Assembly (NCBI GenBank): GCA_018664265.1 | Contig: JABJOR010000284.1 | Location: forward strand, 1-11,764 | Origin: Rhodospirillales bacterium | GTDB taxonomy: Bacteria > Pseudomonadota > Alphaproteobacteria > Rhodospirillales > Casp-alpha2 | Length of the DNA: 11,764 nt | Direction: 5' to 3' | Notes under the pieces: model-generated | Databases searched by the model: none | What the model was told of the DNA's origin: nothing | What the model saw: the letters and a program-made list of their open reading frames with translations, nothing else | Position numbers and translations under genes: made by a program | Shown here: positions 1-7,096 of the stretch, in pieces | How the letters are laid out: each line of letters opens with the position of its first letter | Position numbering within the stretch: the stretch's first letter is position 1

Positions 1-936
1 GAAAACGACATGTTTTCCGGGTCTGACCGCCATTACACCAACGGCATCCGATTGTCCTGGCTCTCGCCAAGTGGGGAGACGTTTAAGCCGCTTGCCATGG
101 CACGGGACGTTCTGGAATCCATTGCACTGGATGATGATCCTGGACATGAGAACAAGTCTGTTCGGCTGGGCTTTGCCGTGGGGCAGGATATGTACACGCC
201 GGAAGATCGCTACAGCCGAACCTTGATCAGTAATGATCGCCCCTATGGAGCATGGCTCTATGGCGCGGTATCGCTTCACACGATCACCAATCCGGATAGC
301 TGGATCAAGACACTGGAATCTGTGGAGCTTGATATCGGTGTTGTTGGACCTGCCGCTTTAGGAGAGCAATCACAGGACGTCATTCATGATGCGCGGCTGA
401 TTGATAATTTTGAAGGTTGGGATAACCAGATTCATAACGAGCCCGGTATTGCCTTGCTGTATGAGCGCAAATGGCGACTGCATAAACCGCAAGACCTCTG
501 GGGGTTTGGTGAGTTTGACGCCATCCCGCATGCGGGGTTTTCACTGGGCAATGTATCCACCCATGCCAATGTAGGCGGTGCTGTGCGGTGGGGCCTGAAC
601 CTGCCCAATAACTTTGGCCCACCCAGTCTGATACAGGGTGGGGTTCCATACCTGTCATGGGAGCAAGGCGATATTACGGATTGCAGCTTGTTTCTGTTTG
701 CCACAGCCCAGGGCAAATACGTGGCCCGTGATATTTTCCTCGATGGAAACACATTCAGGGATTCTCACAGTGTATCCAAACGCCCGTGGGTTGCCGACGT
801 ATCCCTAGGCATCTCGCTGCTCGCTGGCCCCGTCAATATTTCTTACTCATCAGCACTTAGAACCCGCGAGTTCGACGGGCAAGATCACAACAGCCGTTAT
901 GGCTCGCTAACCATATCTATGCAGAACCCGTTTTAG
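1..936 (+). CDS. lpxR: Lipid A 3-O-deacylase, LpxR/DUF2219 family outer-membrane barrel (5' end outside window)
   Basis: The frame is open from base 1, and the residues before the first ATG (base 10) read E-N-D, so the gene is cut by the window edge rather than starting there. The visible N-terminus matches the LpxR hallmark ENDxF...DRxYTNG; in the family the Asn-Asp pair belongs to the active site. Further family signatures follow: YTPEDR, DRPYGAWLY, and a stretch with VIHDA then GWDNQIHNEP. The His in VIHDA probably corresponds to the catalytic histidine. The chain ends in NPF, the C-terminal aromatic residue expected of an outer-membrane beta-barrel. Known members remove the 3'-acyloxyacyl group of lipid A at the outer membrane. 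About 311 residues are visible, so only the signal peptide and first few mature residues are missing. Its stop codon overlaps the convergent livF stop by 4 bases. The family call is firm; the enzymatic activity is inferred from it. Confidence 0.88.
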   Translation, partial: ENDMFSGSDRHYTNGIRLSWLSPSGETFKPLAMARDVLESIALDDDPGHENKSVRLGFAVGQDMYTPEDRYSRTLISNDRPYGAWLYGAVSLHTITNPDSWIKTLESVELDIGVVGPAALGEQSQDVIHDARLIDNFEGWDNQIHNEPGIALLYERKWRLHKPQDLWGFGEFDAIPHAGFSLGNVSTHANVGGAVRWGLNLPNNFGPPSLIQGGVPYLSWEQGDITDCSLFLFATAQGKYVARDIFLDGNTFRDSHSVSKRPWVADVSLGISLLAGPVNISYSSALRTREFDGQDHNSRYGSLTISMQNPF

Positions 937-1634
937 ACTGACAGATAAGCATCCCGAACGTCCGGATGGGCATCGAGTTCTGCAAACGTCGCGTCGAATT
1001 TCTTGGTGCCGCTTTCGATGATGATGGCACGATCCGCGACCAGTCTTGCGAAGTGGAGGTTTTGTTCGGACAACAGGATCGACATGCCTTCGGACTTCAG
1101 GCGCAGGATAGTTTCTGCCATTTGCTCGATAATAACAGGCGCAATGCCTTCCGAAGGCTCATCCAGTAATAACAGTTTTGGATTACCCATCAGGGTTCTC
1201 GCAATGGTCAGCATTTGCTGCTCACCGCCGGACATTTCCTTGCCACGATTTTTTTGCCGCTCCTTGAGATTTGGAAACAGCTCAAACAAAGCCTCGACGC
1301 TCCATTCATAGCCGCCATCGCGCGGAGGTTGGCGACCGACTTCCAGGTTTTCCAGTATTGTCAGGTCAGTAAAAATACGGCGGTCTTCCGGCACGTAGCC
1401 CAGGCCCATCTTGGCGACCTTGTGCGTGGCTAATCCTGTGATGTCAGATCCAAGAAAACTGACCGAGCCGCCTTTGGGTATGACCATCTGCATGATCGAT
1501 TTCATGGTGGTGGTTTTTCCGGCACCGTTTCGGCCCAGCAGCGAGACCACTTCACCTGCGCCAATGGAGAAACTCAGATCGCTCAGAATATGGGCTTTGC
1601 CGTAATAACTTTCGATGGACTTCAGATCAAGCAT
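933..1634 (-). CDS. livF: HAAT-family ABC transporter ATP-binding protein LivF
   Basis: This is a 233-residue ABC ATPase of the branched-chain amino acid transporter type, expected at the cytoplasmic face of the fused permease and paired with LivG. Walker A GRNGAGKTT is at residues 34-42, the signature SGGEQ at about 135-139, and Walker B LLLLDEP at about 154-160. The switch position reads SEQN, with Gln in place of the usual ABC histidine; this is normal for LivF and helps separate it from LivG. I chose the ATG at 1634 (MLDLKSIESYYG) over an upstream in-frame start because family members begin just before this segment and because it overlaps the livG stop by 8 bases (ATG...TGA), a typical translational coupling. 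It is the last gene of the operon. No space is left for an intergenic terminator before the convergent lpxR. Substrate specificity cannot be read from this subunit. Confidence 0.93.
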   Translation of the reverse strand: MLDLKSIESYYGKAHILSDLSFSIGAGEVVSLLGRNGAGKTTTMKSIMQMVIPKGGSVSFLGSDITGLATHKVAKMGLGYVPEDRRIFTDLTILENLEVGRQPPRDGGYEWSVEALFELFPNLKERQKNRGKEMSGGEQQMLTIARTLMGNPKLLLLDEPSEGIAPVIIEQMAETILRLKSEGMSILLSEQNLHFARLVADRAIIIESGTKKFDATFAELDAHPDVRDAYLSV

Positions 1635-2406
1635 TCGGCTGCACCTCATCTTTTGCAAACAGGTGTCCGCCGCCCAGATAGACTTCCTGAACCTTTGGAT
1701 TGTTGCGGATGTCGTTAGCCGAGCCGTTGGCGATCAACTCACCCCGGTTCAAAACCATAATATGATGCGAATGGGCAAAAACCACATCCATATCATGCTC
1801 AGTGAACAGCACACTGATTTTGCGCTCGCGCACGATGTCGGCCGTGAGCTGCATCAGCTTTATGCGCTCCTTAGGGGCCATGCCAGCTGTTGGCTCGTCC
1901 ATTAATAACAGGCTGGGTTCATGACAAAGCGCGATAGCCAGCTCCAGTCGTTTCAGATCGCCATAAGCAAGAATGGCGCAGGCCCGCTCAGCTTGCTCAA
2001 CCATGCCGACCAGTTCCAGTAACTGCAGAGCTTCTTCCCGGTAAAGCTTGTGGGCGTAAGGCACGATGGAGAACACCCGGTGATGATAGGACATCAACGC
2101 CATCTGAATGTTTTCAATGACCGTCATGGATTGATAGGTCGCGGTGATCTGAAACGTCCGACCAACCCCCATGCGCCAGACCTTACGCGGTGGCATACCT
2201 GTGATATTTTCGCCGCGCAAGTAAACTTGCCCACTGGTTGGTTTTAGTTGCCCCATGAGCATATTGAAGCAGGTTGTCTTACCAGCCCCGTTGGGACCGA
2301 TCAGGGCAAGCAACTCGCCTTCCGCCACCGAGAAGCTGACATCTTCAACGGCGTGAATTCCGCCAAAAGTCTTGTAGAGATTTTCAACACGCAGGACTTC
2401 ACTCAT
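1627..2406 (-). CDS. livG: HAAT-family ABC transporter ATP-binding protein LivG
   Basis: This 259-residue ABC ATPase is the partner of LivF. Walker A GPNGAGKTT lies at residues 37-45. The signature loop is the LivG-type degenerate form AYGDLKRLELA (about 147-157) instead of LSGGQ. Walker B LLLMDEPTAGMAP is at about 166-178, and the switch histidine is in TEHDMD (about residue 204). The long insertion between Walker A and the signature, and the C-terminal tail of about 20 residues after VYLGGG, fit LivG. The ATG at 2406 is preferred because it gives the family-typical N-terminus (MSEVLRVENLYKTFGG) and an 8-base overlap with the permease stop; upstream in-frame starts would extend deep into the permease gene. 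ATP hydrolysis by the LivG/LivF pair is expected to drive import through the fused LivHM permease. Confidence 0.94.
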   Translation of the reverse strand: MSEVLRVENLYKTFGGIHAVEDVSFSVAEGELLALIGPNGAGKTTCFNMLMGQLKPTSGQVYLRGENITGMPPRKVWRMGVGRTFQITATYQSMTVIENIQMALMSYHHRVFSIVPYAHKLYREEALQLLELVGMVEQAERACAILAYGDLKRLELAIALCHEPSLLLMDEPTAGMAPKERIKLMQLTADIVRERKISVLFTEHDMDVVFAHSHHIMVLNRGELIANGSANDIRNNPKVQEVYLGGGHLFAKDEVQPNA

Positions 2407-4276
2407 CTCCCGTGACCTCCCGTGCATTTTTACTTCGCATCCAACCTGCATGTTCCGCAAGTTTGCGAACTGTGCCTACAATGCCTTCGGGTGCCAGAAT
2501 AACGACGACGATAATCAGGACGCCAAGCGACAGACGCCAGAATTCAAACCGGGTCAGGAAGTCTTTTATTAGCTCCAGCGACGCCCCACCGACAACACCA
2601 CCTGACAGAGTTTTCACACCACCCAGGAAGACTACGATCAGGCCATCGAATGACTTTGCAATTTCAAGTTCGGTGGGGAACACACTGCCTTTGGAAAATA
2701 CAAACAAGCCACCAGCCACCCCCGCCATGGCTCCGGCAAAGGCAAAGGCTGCCCAACGAACGTGTTTCGTGTTGATGCCTGTGGCCTCGGCCTGACGTTC
2801 TGAATCCCGCGATGCGCGCAACGCGTAACCAAAAGGTGAGTGAGCAACATGGCGTAGCAATATAATAGCGCCCACACCGACAACCAGCGTGAAATAGTAA
2901 TAGGCATTTGTCGTAGACAACCACTCGGCAGGCCAGATATCGACCATGCCATCATCACCACCAGTAAACTCACCCCACTGGAAAACCAGCGACCACAGAA
3001 GCTGGGCAAAGGCCATGGTTAGCATGGCAAAGTAAACCCCGGTCAGGCGAATGCACATCCAGCCAATAATCACCGCCGCCATCCCAGCCCCCAGCGGCGC
3101 CAGAAGAAACGCCAGCTCCATGGGGGTACCCGCATGGCTAACAAGAAGTGCGGCTACATAAGCGCCGCTGCCAAAAAAAGCTGCATGTCCAAAGGATACC
3201 AATCCACCAAGCCCCAACAGGAAATGCAGGCTTGCTGCAAACAGACAGAAAATCAAAATATCGGTTATGAGAATCGTCAGGAATGTTGAATCAAACATGG
3301 GAAGCAAGGCGAGAGCGGCTATAAGGCAACCAACGATCATTCTGCCACGAGCATCGGCAGGCTTGATGGGGCGTTCCGGCTCACCAACCTGACCGTGTTC
3401 TCCGGCGACTTCTTCACGTCCGAACAAACCATAGGGCTTGATCATCAAGACCACAGCCATGACAACAAACATCAGCACCAAAGTACTTTGAGGCAGGTAG
3501 CTAACCCCGAATACATTTAAGACTGAGATCAGCACCGCAGCCACATAGGCCCCCGGCAATGAGCCCATGCCGCCGATAACCACGACCACAAAAATTGCCG
3601 CGAGGATATTGAAATCCATCATCAGATCAGCGCCGCCTTTGGGCAACTGAATAGCTCCACCAAGTCCTGCAAGGGCCGCTCCCAGAAAGAAAACGCCAGT
3701 AAACAACCATGCCTGATTAACACCAAGGGCGCCGACCATTTCCCGATCTTGTGTGGCTGCGCGAACCAAGATACCAATGCGGGTTTTGGTGAGCAGATAC
3801 CACAATCCAAACAGCACAAAGGGCGTAATGGCTATGAGGGCCAAATCATATTTGGGCACAGGCTCACCCATGATACGAATGATACCTTTAAGACCGGGTG
3901 CGCGCGGGCCCAAAACATCTTCGGCTCCCCACACCAGTAAGGCGAGATCCTGAATAACCAAAATAACGCCGAATGTCGCCACAAGCTGGAACAGTTCTGG
4001 TGCTTTATAGACAGGTCGCAGAACACAGATTTCAACAATTACGCCGATCAGGCCAACAGCAATTCCGGCTAGCAGGACAGACGCCCAAAACCAGAAATGT
4101 CCAGGCAACACCTGCATCAGGGAATAGCCGATAAAGGCCCCGAGCATATAGAACGAGCCATGGGCGAAGTTGACAATGCGGGTCACCCCGAAGATCAGGG
4201 ACAACCCGGACGCAACCAGAAAAAGAGCGGCAGCATTGGCCAATCCCGTTAACAACTGGGCAATCAACAACGCCAT
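2399..4276 (-). CDS. livHM: Fused branched-chain amino acid-type ABC permease LivH-LivM
   Basis: This single 625-residue chain contains both permease halves that are separate proteins in E. coli. Residues 1 to about 288 are LivH-like: hydrophobic helices, the segment NFAHGSFYMLGAF near 36-48, and the ATPase-contacting loop VRAATQDREMVGALGVN near 171-187. Residues about 289-310 are a charged hydrophilic linker. Residues about 311-610 are LivM-like: SFGHAAFFGSGAY near 361-373 and the second coupling loop LRASRDSERQAEATGIN near 486-502. Both halves keep their coupling loops, so the chain should form a complete transmembrane channel by itself. The reading frame is uninterrupted across the linker, so this looks like a genuine gene fusion of a kind known in proteobacteria. 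An AAAGG sequence lies about 12 bases before the ATG, which is long spacing for a ribosome site. It overlaps livG by 8 bases and follows the binding-protein gene after 72 bases. Confidence 0.93.
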   Translation of the reverse strand: MALLIAQLLTGLANAAALFLVASGLSLIFGVTRIVNFAHGSFYMLGAFIGYSLMQVLPGHFWFWASVLLAGIAVGLIGVIVEICVLRPVYKAPELFQLVATFGVILVIQDLALLVWGAEDVLGPRAPGLKGIIRIMGEPVPKYDLALIAITPFVLFGLWYLLTKTRIGILVRAATQDREMVGALGVNQAWLFTGVFFLGAALAGLGGAIQLPKGGADLMMDFNILAAIFVVVVIGGMGSLPGAYVAAVLISVLNVFGVSYLPQSTLVLMFVVMAVVLMIKPYGLFGREEVAGEHGQVGEPERPIKPADARGRMIVGCLIAALALLPMFDSTFLTILITDILIFCLFAASLHFLLGLGGLVSFGHAAFFGSGAYVAALLVSHAGTPMELAFLLAPLGAGMAAVIIGWMCIRLTGVYFAMLTMAFAQLLWSLVFQWGEFTGGDDGMVDIWPAEWLSTTNAYYYFTLVVGVGAIILLRHVAHSPFGYALRASRDSERQAEATGINTKHVRWAAFAFAGAMAGVAGGLFVFSKGSVFPTELEIAKSFDGLIVVFLGGVKTLSGGVVGGASLELIKDFLTRFEFWRLSLGVLIIVVVILAPEGIVGTVRKLAEHAGWMRSKNAREVTGDE

Positions 4277-4303
4277 ATTTACATGCTACCTTTTATGAGT
4301 ATT

Positions 4304-4335
4304 CAAGGCCCGATGCCATTTCGCAGCGGGTCTTG
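4304..4335 (-). promoter_or_regulatory. Intercistronic stem-loop between binding-protein and permease genes
   Basis: Read on the minus strand, the arms are CAAG-A-CCCG-C-TGC and GCA-T-CGGG-C-CTTG around a six-base loop, GAAATG. That gives 11 Watson-Crick pairs interrupted by two single mismatches (A/C and C/T). No run of T follows, so it is not a typical intrinsic terminator. It sits just after the binding-protein stop and before the permease ribosome site. That is where ABC operons often carry an RNA structure that protects the upstream message and lowers expression of the membrane genes. The pairing is seen directly; the function is inferred. Confidence 0.5.
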
Positions 4336-4348
4336 ATTTCGATATAGA

Positions 4349-5557
4349 TCAGTTAGAAGCCGGGCGTAGCAATTTGACTTCAGCATCGGAAGGCAAGTAA
4401 TCAGCACCGTTCTTGTAACTCCAGTCGACCATGACACCTTTGCCGTCTTTCAAGGCAACCGTACCAAGGAAAGCACCAGCCGTAGACTGATGGTCCTGAG
4501 AGCGGTAAGTGATCTTGCCAAGCGGAGTATCCACATCCAACCCTTTGAATGCAGCAACCAATGCTTCGGTTTCTGTTGATCCGGCTTTAGTGATCGCCGC
4601 TGCAATGGATTGAACGGTCATATACCCGACAAGTGGTCCAATTCCCGGATACTTGCCATAGGCTGCCATGTAAGCATCAACGAACGCCTTATTGGCGGCA
4701 TCCTTCATGTCATAGGAAGGATAACCTGTTACAGTCCAGCCGACAGGGGCTTCGTCTTTCAGCGGATCAAGATATTCAGGCTCACCCGTCAACAGACTGA
4801 AAACTTTACGACCATCAAACAAGCCACGGGTGGAGCCTTCACGAACAAACTTCGCCAAATCGCCACCAAAGGTCACATTAAAGATCGCATCCGGCTTCAT
4901 ACGCTCAATGGCCTGAACTTCCGCACCGGCATCAATTTTGAATAATGCAGGCCATTGCTCGGTCACAAATGTCACGTCCGGGCGCAAAGCCGTCAGGGCC
5001 TTCTTAAAAGCGGCTACAGCATCTTTGCCATAGGCATAGTTGGGCGCAATCGTTGCGTAAGTTTTGGCATCCGTTTTTGCGGCTTCTTCAGCCAGCATGG
5101 CAGCCTGCATATAAGTCGAGGCACGAAGTCGGAAGGTGTAGTTGTTACCTTTGGCCCAAACCAGTGCATCAGCCAGTGGCTCTGATGCCAGATAGAGGTA
5201 TTTCTTTTCTGCTGCAAAGGAAGAAATCGCCAAACCGACGTTGCTGAAGATCGTTCCCGTCAGCATAACCGCGCCATCACTGGTCATCAGTTCTTCTGCG
5301 ATTTTGATGGCCTCACCGGGTTTACCCTGATCATCACGATAAATGAATTCCAGGGGTCTGCCGAGTACACCACCGGCCGCATTGACCTCTGCCAATCCAA
5401 GCTCAATACCGTCTTTATACGGATTGGCGAAAGCCGCCATGCGTTTGTAGTGATTGATCTCGCCGATTATGATTGGATCTGCTGCCTGTGCAGCAAACGT
5501 TGACAGCCCAAACATGGCAGATGCAACCAATCCCAGAACGATTTTTTGAAATTTCAT
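4349..5557 (-). CDS. Periplasmic substrate-binding protein of a HAAT-family ABC transporter (type 1 fold)
   Basis: This 402-residue protein begins with a signal peptide: a Lys-containing start, a hydrophobic core to about residue 20, and AQA before ADPIIIGEINHYK, so cleavage is expected near residue 25-26. The mature part has the pattern of type 1 periplasmic receptors (Peripla_BP_6): DGIELGLAEVNAAGGVLGRPLEFIYRDDQ split over two stretches, then LTGTIFSNVGLAISSF, and a hinge region with FNVTFGGDLAKFVREG. The ATG at 5557 is preferred to the TTG three bases upstream because GGGAG lies six bases before the ATG. It is first in the operon and is followed by the stem-loop and the permease gene. It presents ligand to LivHM in the periplasm. 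The ligand is unknown: the family includes receptors for branched-chain amino acids, amides, urea and aromatic acids, and nothing visible here decides among them, so no liv symbol is assigned. Confidence 0.92.
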   Translation of the reverse strand: MKFQKIVLGLVASAMFGLSTFAAQAADPIIIGEINHYKRMAAFANPYKDGIELGLAEVNAAGGVLGRPLEFIYRDDQGKPGEAIKIAEELMTSDGAVMLTGTIFSNVGLAISSFAAEKKYLYLASEPLADALVWAKGNNYTFRLRASTYMQAAMLAEEAAKTDAKTYATIAPNYAYGKDAVAAFKKALTALRPDVTFVTEQWPALFKIDAGAEVQAIERMKPDAIFNVTFGGDLAKFVREGSTRGLFDGRKVFSLLTGEPEYLDPLKDEAPVGWTVTGYPSYDMKDAANKAFVDAYMAAYGKYPGIGPLVGYMTVQSIAAAITKAGSTETEALVAAFKGLDVDTPLGKITYRSQDHQSTAGAFLGTVALKDGKGVMVDWSYKNGADYLPSDAEVKLLRPASN

Positions 5558-5563
5558 CAAGCT

Positions 5564-5568
5564 CTCCC
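5564..5568 (-). promoter_or_regulatory. Ribosome binding site deciding the binding-protein start
   Basis: GGGAG on the minus strand ends six bases before the ATG at 5557. Spacing to the alternative TTG codon at 5560 would be only three bases, so the site favours the ATG. Confidence 0.7.
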
Positions 5569-5575
5569 ATTATCA

Positions 5576-5604
5576 ATTATTAAACCGTCTCACTGCGGTT
5601 TCAA
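5576..5604 (-). promoter_or_regulatory. Probable sigma70-type promoter of the ABC transporter operon
   Basis: On the minus strand, TTGAAA (5604-5599) and AATAAT (5581-5576) each match five of six consensus bases and are separated by exactly 17 bases. Transcription would start near 5569, giving a short leader of about 12 bases that begins next to the GGGAG ribosome site. No experimental support is available. The match is the best one seen between greB and this operon. Confidence 0.55.
5582..5601. repeat. Palindrome in the promoter spacer, possible operator
   Basis: Six-base perfect arms AAACCG and CGGTTT are separated by eight bases. The palindrome fills the spacer of the predicted promoter and overlaps three bases of its -35 box, a classic place for a repressor to block polymerase. 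It could instead form a weak hairpin after greB, but in the minus direction it is followed by AATAATTGATAATGG rather than a T-run, so a terminator role is unlikely. No regulator gene is visible in the window. Confidence 0.4.
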
Positions 5605-5646
5605 TAAGAGCGTATGCCAGAATGACAGGATGAAGCAACACTGATC

Positions 5647-6186
5647 TTAATCATATTGGATAGAGATGATTTCCACAGGAATGAGACCACCAGGAGTGCG
5701 GATATCCACAACATCGCCTTCATAAGCTTTGAGAAGCGCCTTTGCTACCGGGGAAACCCAACTGACTTTCCCCTGTGTCATATCGGCTTCATCAACCCCG
5801 ACAATAGAAACCGTAACCTCGGAGCCTTCTTTCAAGTAGGTAACCCTTGCACCGAAGAAAACCTGATCGTGGTTTTTCTGTGCGGCAGGGTCGACGATGT
5901 GTGAGATTTTCATGCGTTTGGTCAAAAACCGAATTCGCCCGTCTATTTGACGAAGACGCTTCTTGCCATAGATATAATCACCGTTTTCAGAGCGATCCCC
6001 GTTACCCGCAGCCCAGGAGACCACTTCGACAACTTTTGGGCGGTCAACACTGCGCAATTCATGCAGCTCGTCTTTCAGAGTTTGATAGCCATTCGATGTA
6101 ATGTAGTTTTTCTCGCCGCCGGGCAGGGCAGGGCCGTCGTCTTCCTCGCCCTCAAAATCATCATCATTATACTCAGGAGTTTTCAA
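5647..6186 (-). CDS. greB: Transcription elongation factor GreB
   Basis: GreB enters the secondary channel of RNA polymerase and stimulates cleavage of backtracked RNA. The sequence shows the family layout. An N-terminal coiled coil runs from KNYIT (about residue 27) through RPKVVEVVSWAAGNGDRSENGDYIYGKKRL (given here in two pieces: RPKVVEVVSWAAGNG and DRSENGDYIYGKKRL), with the acidic tip residues in DRSEN (about 64-68). A C-terminal FKBP-like domain follows from about residue 104, with SPVAKALL and EGDVVDIRTPGG. YIYGKKRL followed by RIRFLTKRM is characteristic of GreB rather than GreA. No ATG exists upstream of the conserved region. I chose the TTG at 6186 because it gives a 179-residue protein with an acidic N-terminal tail of a length I associate with alphaproteobacterial GreB. 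A GTG at 6243 would add 19 residues. The TTG start overlaps the upstream ATPase gene by 14 bases in another frame, suggesting coupled translation. Confidence 0.9.
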   Translation of the reverse strand: MKTPEYNDDDFEGEEDDGPALPGGEKNYITSNGYQTLKDELHELRSVDRPKVVEVVSWAAGNGDRSENGDYIYGKKRLRQIDGRIRFLTKRMKISHIVDPAAQKNHDQVFFGARVTYLKEGSEVTVSIVGVDEADMTQGKVSWVSPVAKALLKAYEGDVVDIRTPGGLIPVEIISIQYD

Positions 6187-7096
6187 AATCGATCTTCTTG
6201 CCAAGTCTTCCGGCCAAATCTTGAATAAACTGCCACGCCACACGGCCCGAGCGTGAACCGCGGGTCATGGTCCATTCCTTGGCCTCAGCATGGAGTTGCT
6301 CAACAGGAACATCCAGACCAAGACGCTCTGCGTAGCCTTCAATAATGGCGAAATAGGTGTCCTGATTACACACATGGAAGCCGAGCCACAGTCCGAAACG
6401 ATCAGAAAGCGAGACCTTTTCTTCCACGGCTTCGGCCGGGTTGATAGCCGTGGAACGTTCATTTTCAATCATATCACGCGGCATCAGATGACGACGGTTG
6501 GAAGTTGCATAAAATACTACATTATCCGGACGGCCTTCCAGTCCACCTTCCAGCACCGCTTTCAGGGATTTGTAGGATGCATCGCCACCATCAAAAGACA
6601 GATCATCGCAAAACACCAGACACTGGCGTTTGCTGCCGCGTAAGATATGCAGCAAAGCAGGCAAGCTCGGGAGGTCCTCACGGTGAATTTCAATCATCGC
6701 AAGGGATTTGGGTTGGTGCTTGTTGATTTCACCGTGAATAGCTTTGACGATAGAGCTCTTTCCGGTGCCACGTGCGCCCCAGAGTAAGGCATTATTGGCT
6801 GGCAGTCCTTTGGAAAAGCGCTCGGTATTTTCCAACAACAAATCAGCTTGATGATCTATACCCTTTAACAGGGCAAGTTCGATACGGTTAACCCGCTCAA
6901 CCGGGTCAAGCCAATTGCTTTCTGCATGCCAGATAAAGGCATCGGCTTTGGCAAGAACATCTGCCAAATCACTCGCGCTTCGTGGTGGTGGGGACAGACG
7001 GTCCAGCGCATCGGCAATGCGCGTGAGAGTCGCGTTCAGGTCTGTATTATTATGCATATTATTTGAATTAACTGTCATGCAGGGAAGATAATACAC
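6173..7096 (-). CDS. DUF815-family P-loop ATPase
   Basis: This is an AAA-like ATPase of up to 307 residues. Walker A GARGTGKSS is at about 107-115, Walker B VFCDDLSF at about 161-168, a sensor-1-like ATSNRRH at about 197-203, then SDRFG (231-235), and an Arg-rich RGSRSGRVAWQF near the C-terminus (279-290). The order and wording of these motifs match the DUF815 family of uncharacterised bacterial ATPases. No signal peptide or membrane helix is seen, so it should be cytoplasmic. Three starts are possible. GTG at 7096 has AGAGG eight bases upstream. ATG at 7078 and ATG at 7057 lack a ribosome site but lie downstream of the predicted promoter. The conserved part begins after all three. It precedes greB, with which it overlaps, and is divergent from yajC. 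The biochemical role of the family is not known to me. Confidence 0.82.
   Translation of the reverse strand: MYYLPCMTVNSNNMHNNTDLNATLTRIADALDRLSPPPRSASDLADVLAKADAFIWHAESNWLDPVERVNRIELALLKGIDHQADLLLENTERFSKGLPANNALLWGARGTGKSSIVKAIHGEINKHQPKSLAMIEIHREDLPSLPALLHILRGSKRQCLVFCDDLSFDGGDASYKSLKAVLEGGLEGRPDNVVFYATSNRRHLMPRDMIENERSTAINPAEAVEEKVSLSDRFGLWLGFHVCNQDTYFAIIEGYAERLGLDVPVEQLHAEAKEWTMTRGSRSGRVAWQFIQDLAGRLGKKIDFENS

Noticed and set aside
1003..1311. Plus-strand open frames opposite livF
   Set aside because: Low-complexity antisense translation of an unmistakable ABC ATPase; no ribosome site.
2412..2795. Plus-strand open frame of 127 codons opposite the permease gene
   Set aside because: It lies wholly within the clear LivHM coding region on the other strand, has no family resemblance and reflects codon bias of the real gene.
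5582..5601. Palindrome as an intrinsic terminator of greB
   Set aside because: The stem is only six pairs and no T-run follows in the direction of greB transcription.
5605..5635. A TGGCAT...-like sequence upstream of the binding-protein gene resembling a sigma54 promoter
   Set aside because: The second element does not have the GC at the required distance from the GG; the sigma70-like pair closer to the gene is much better.
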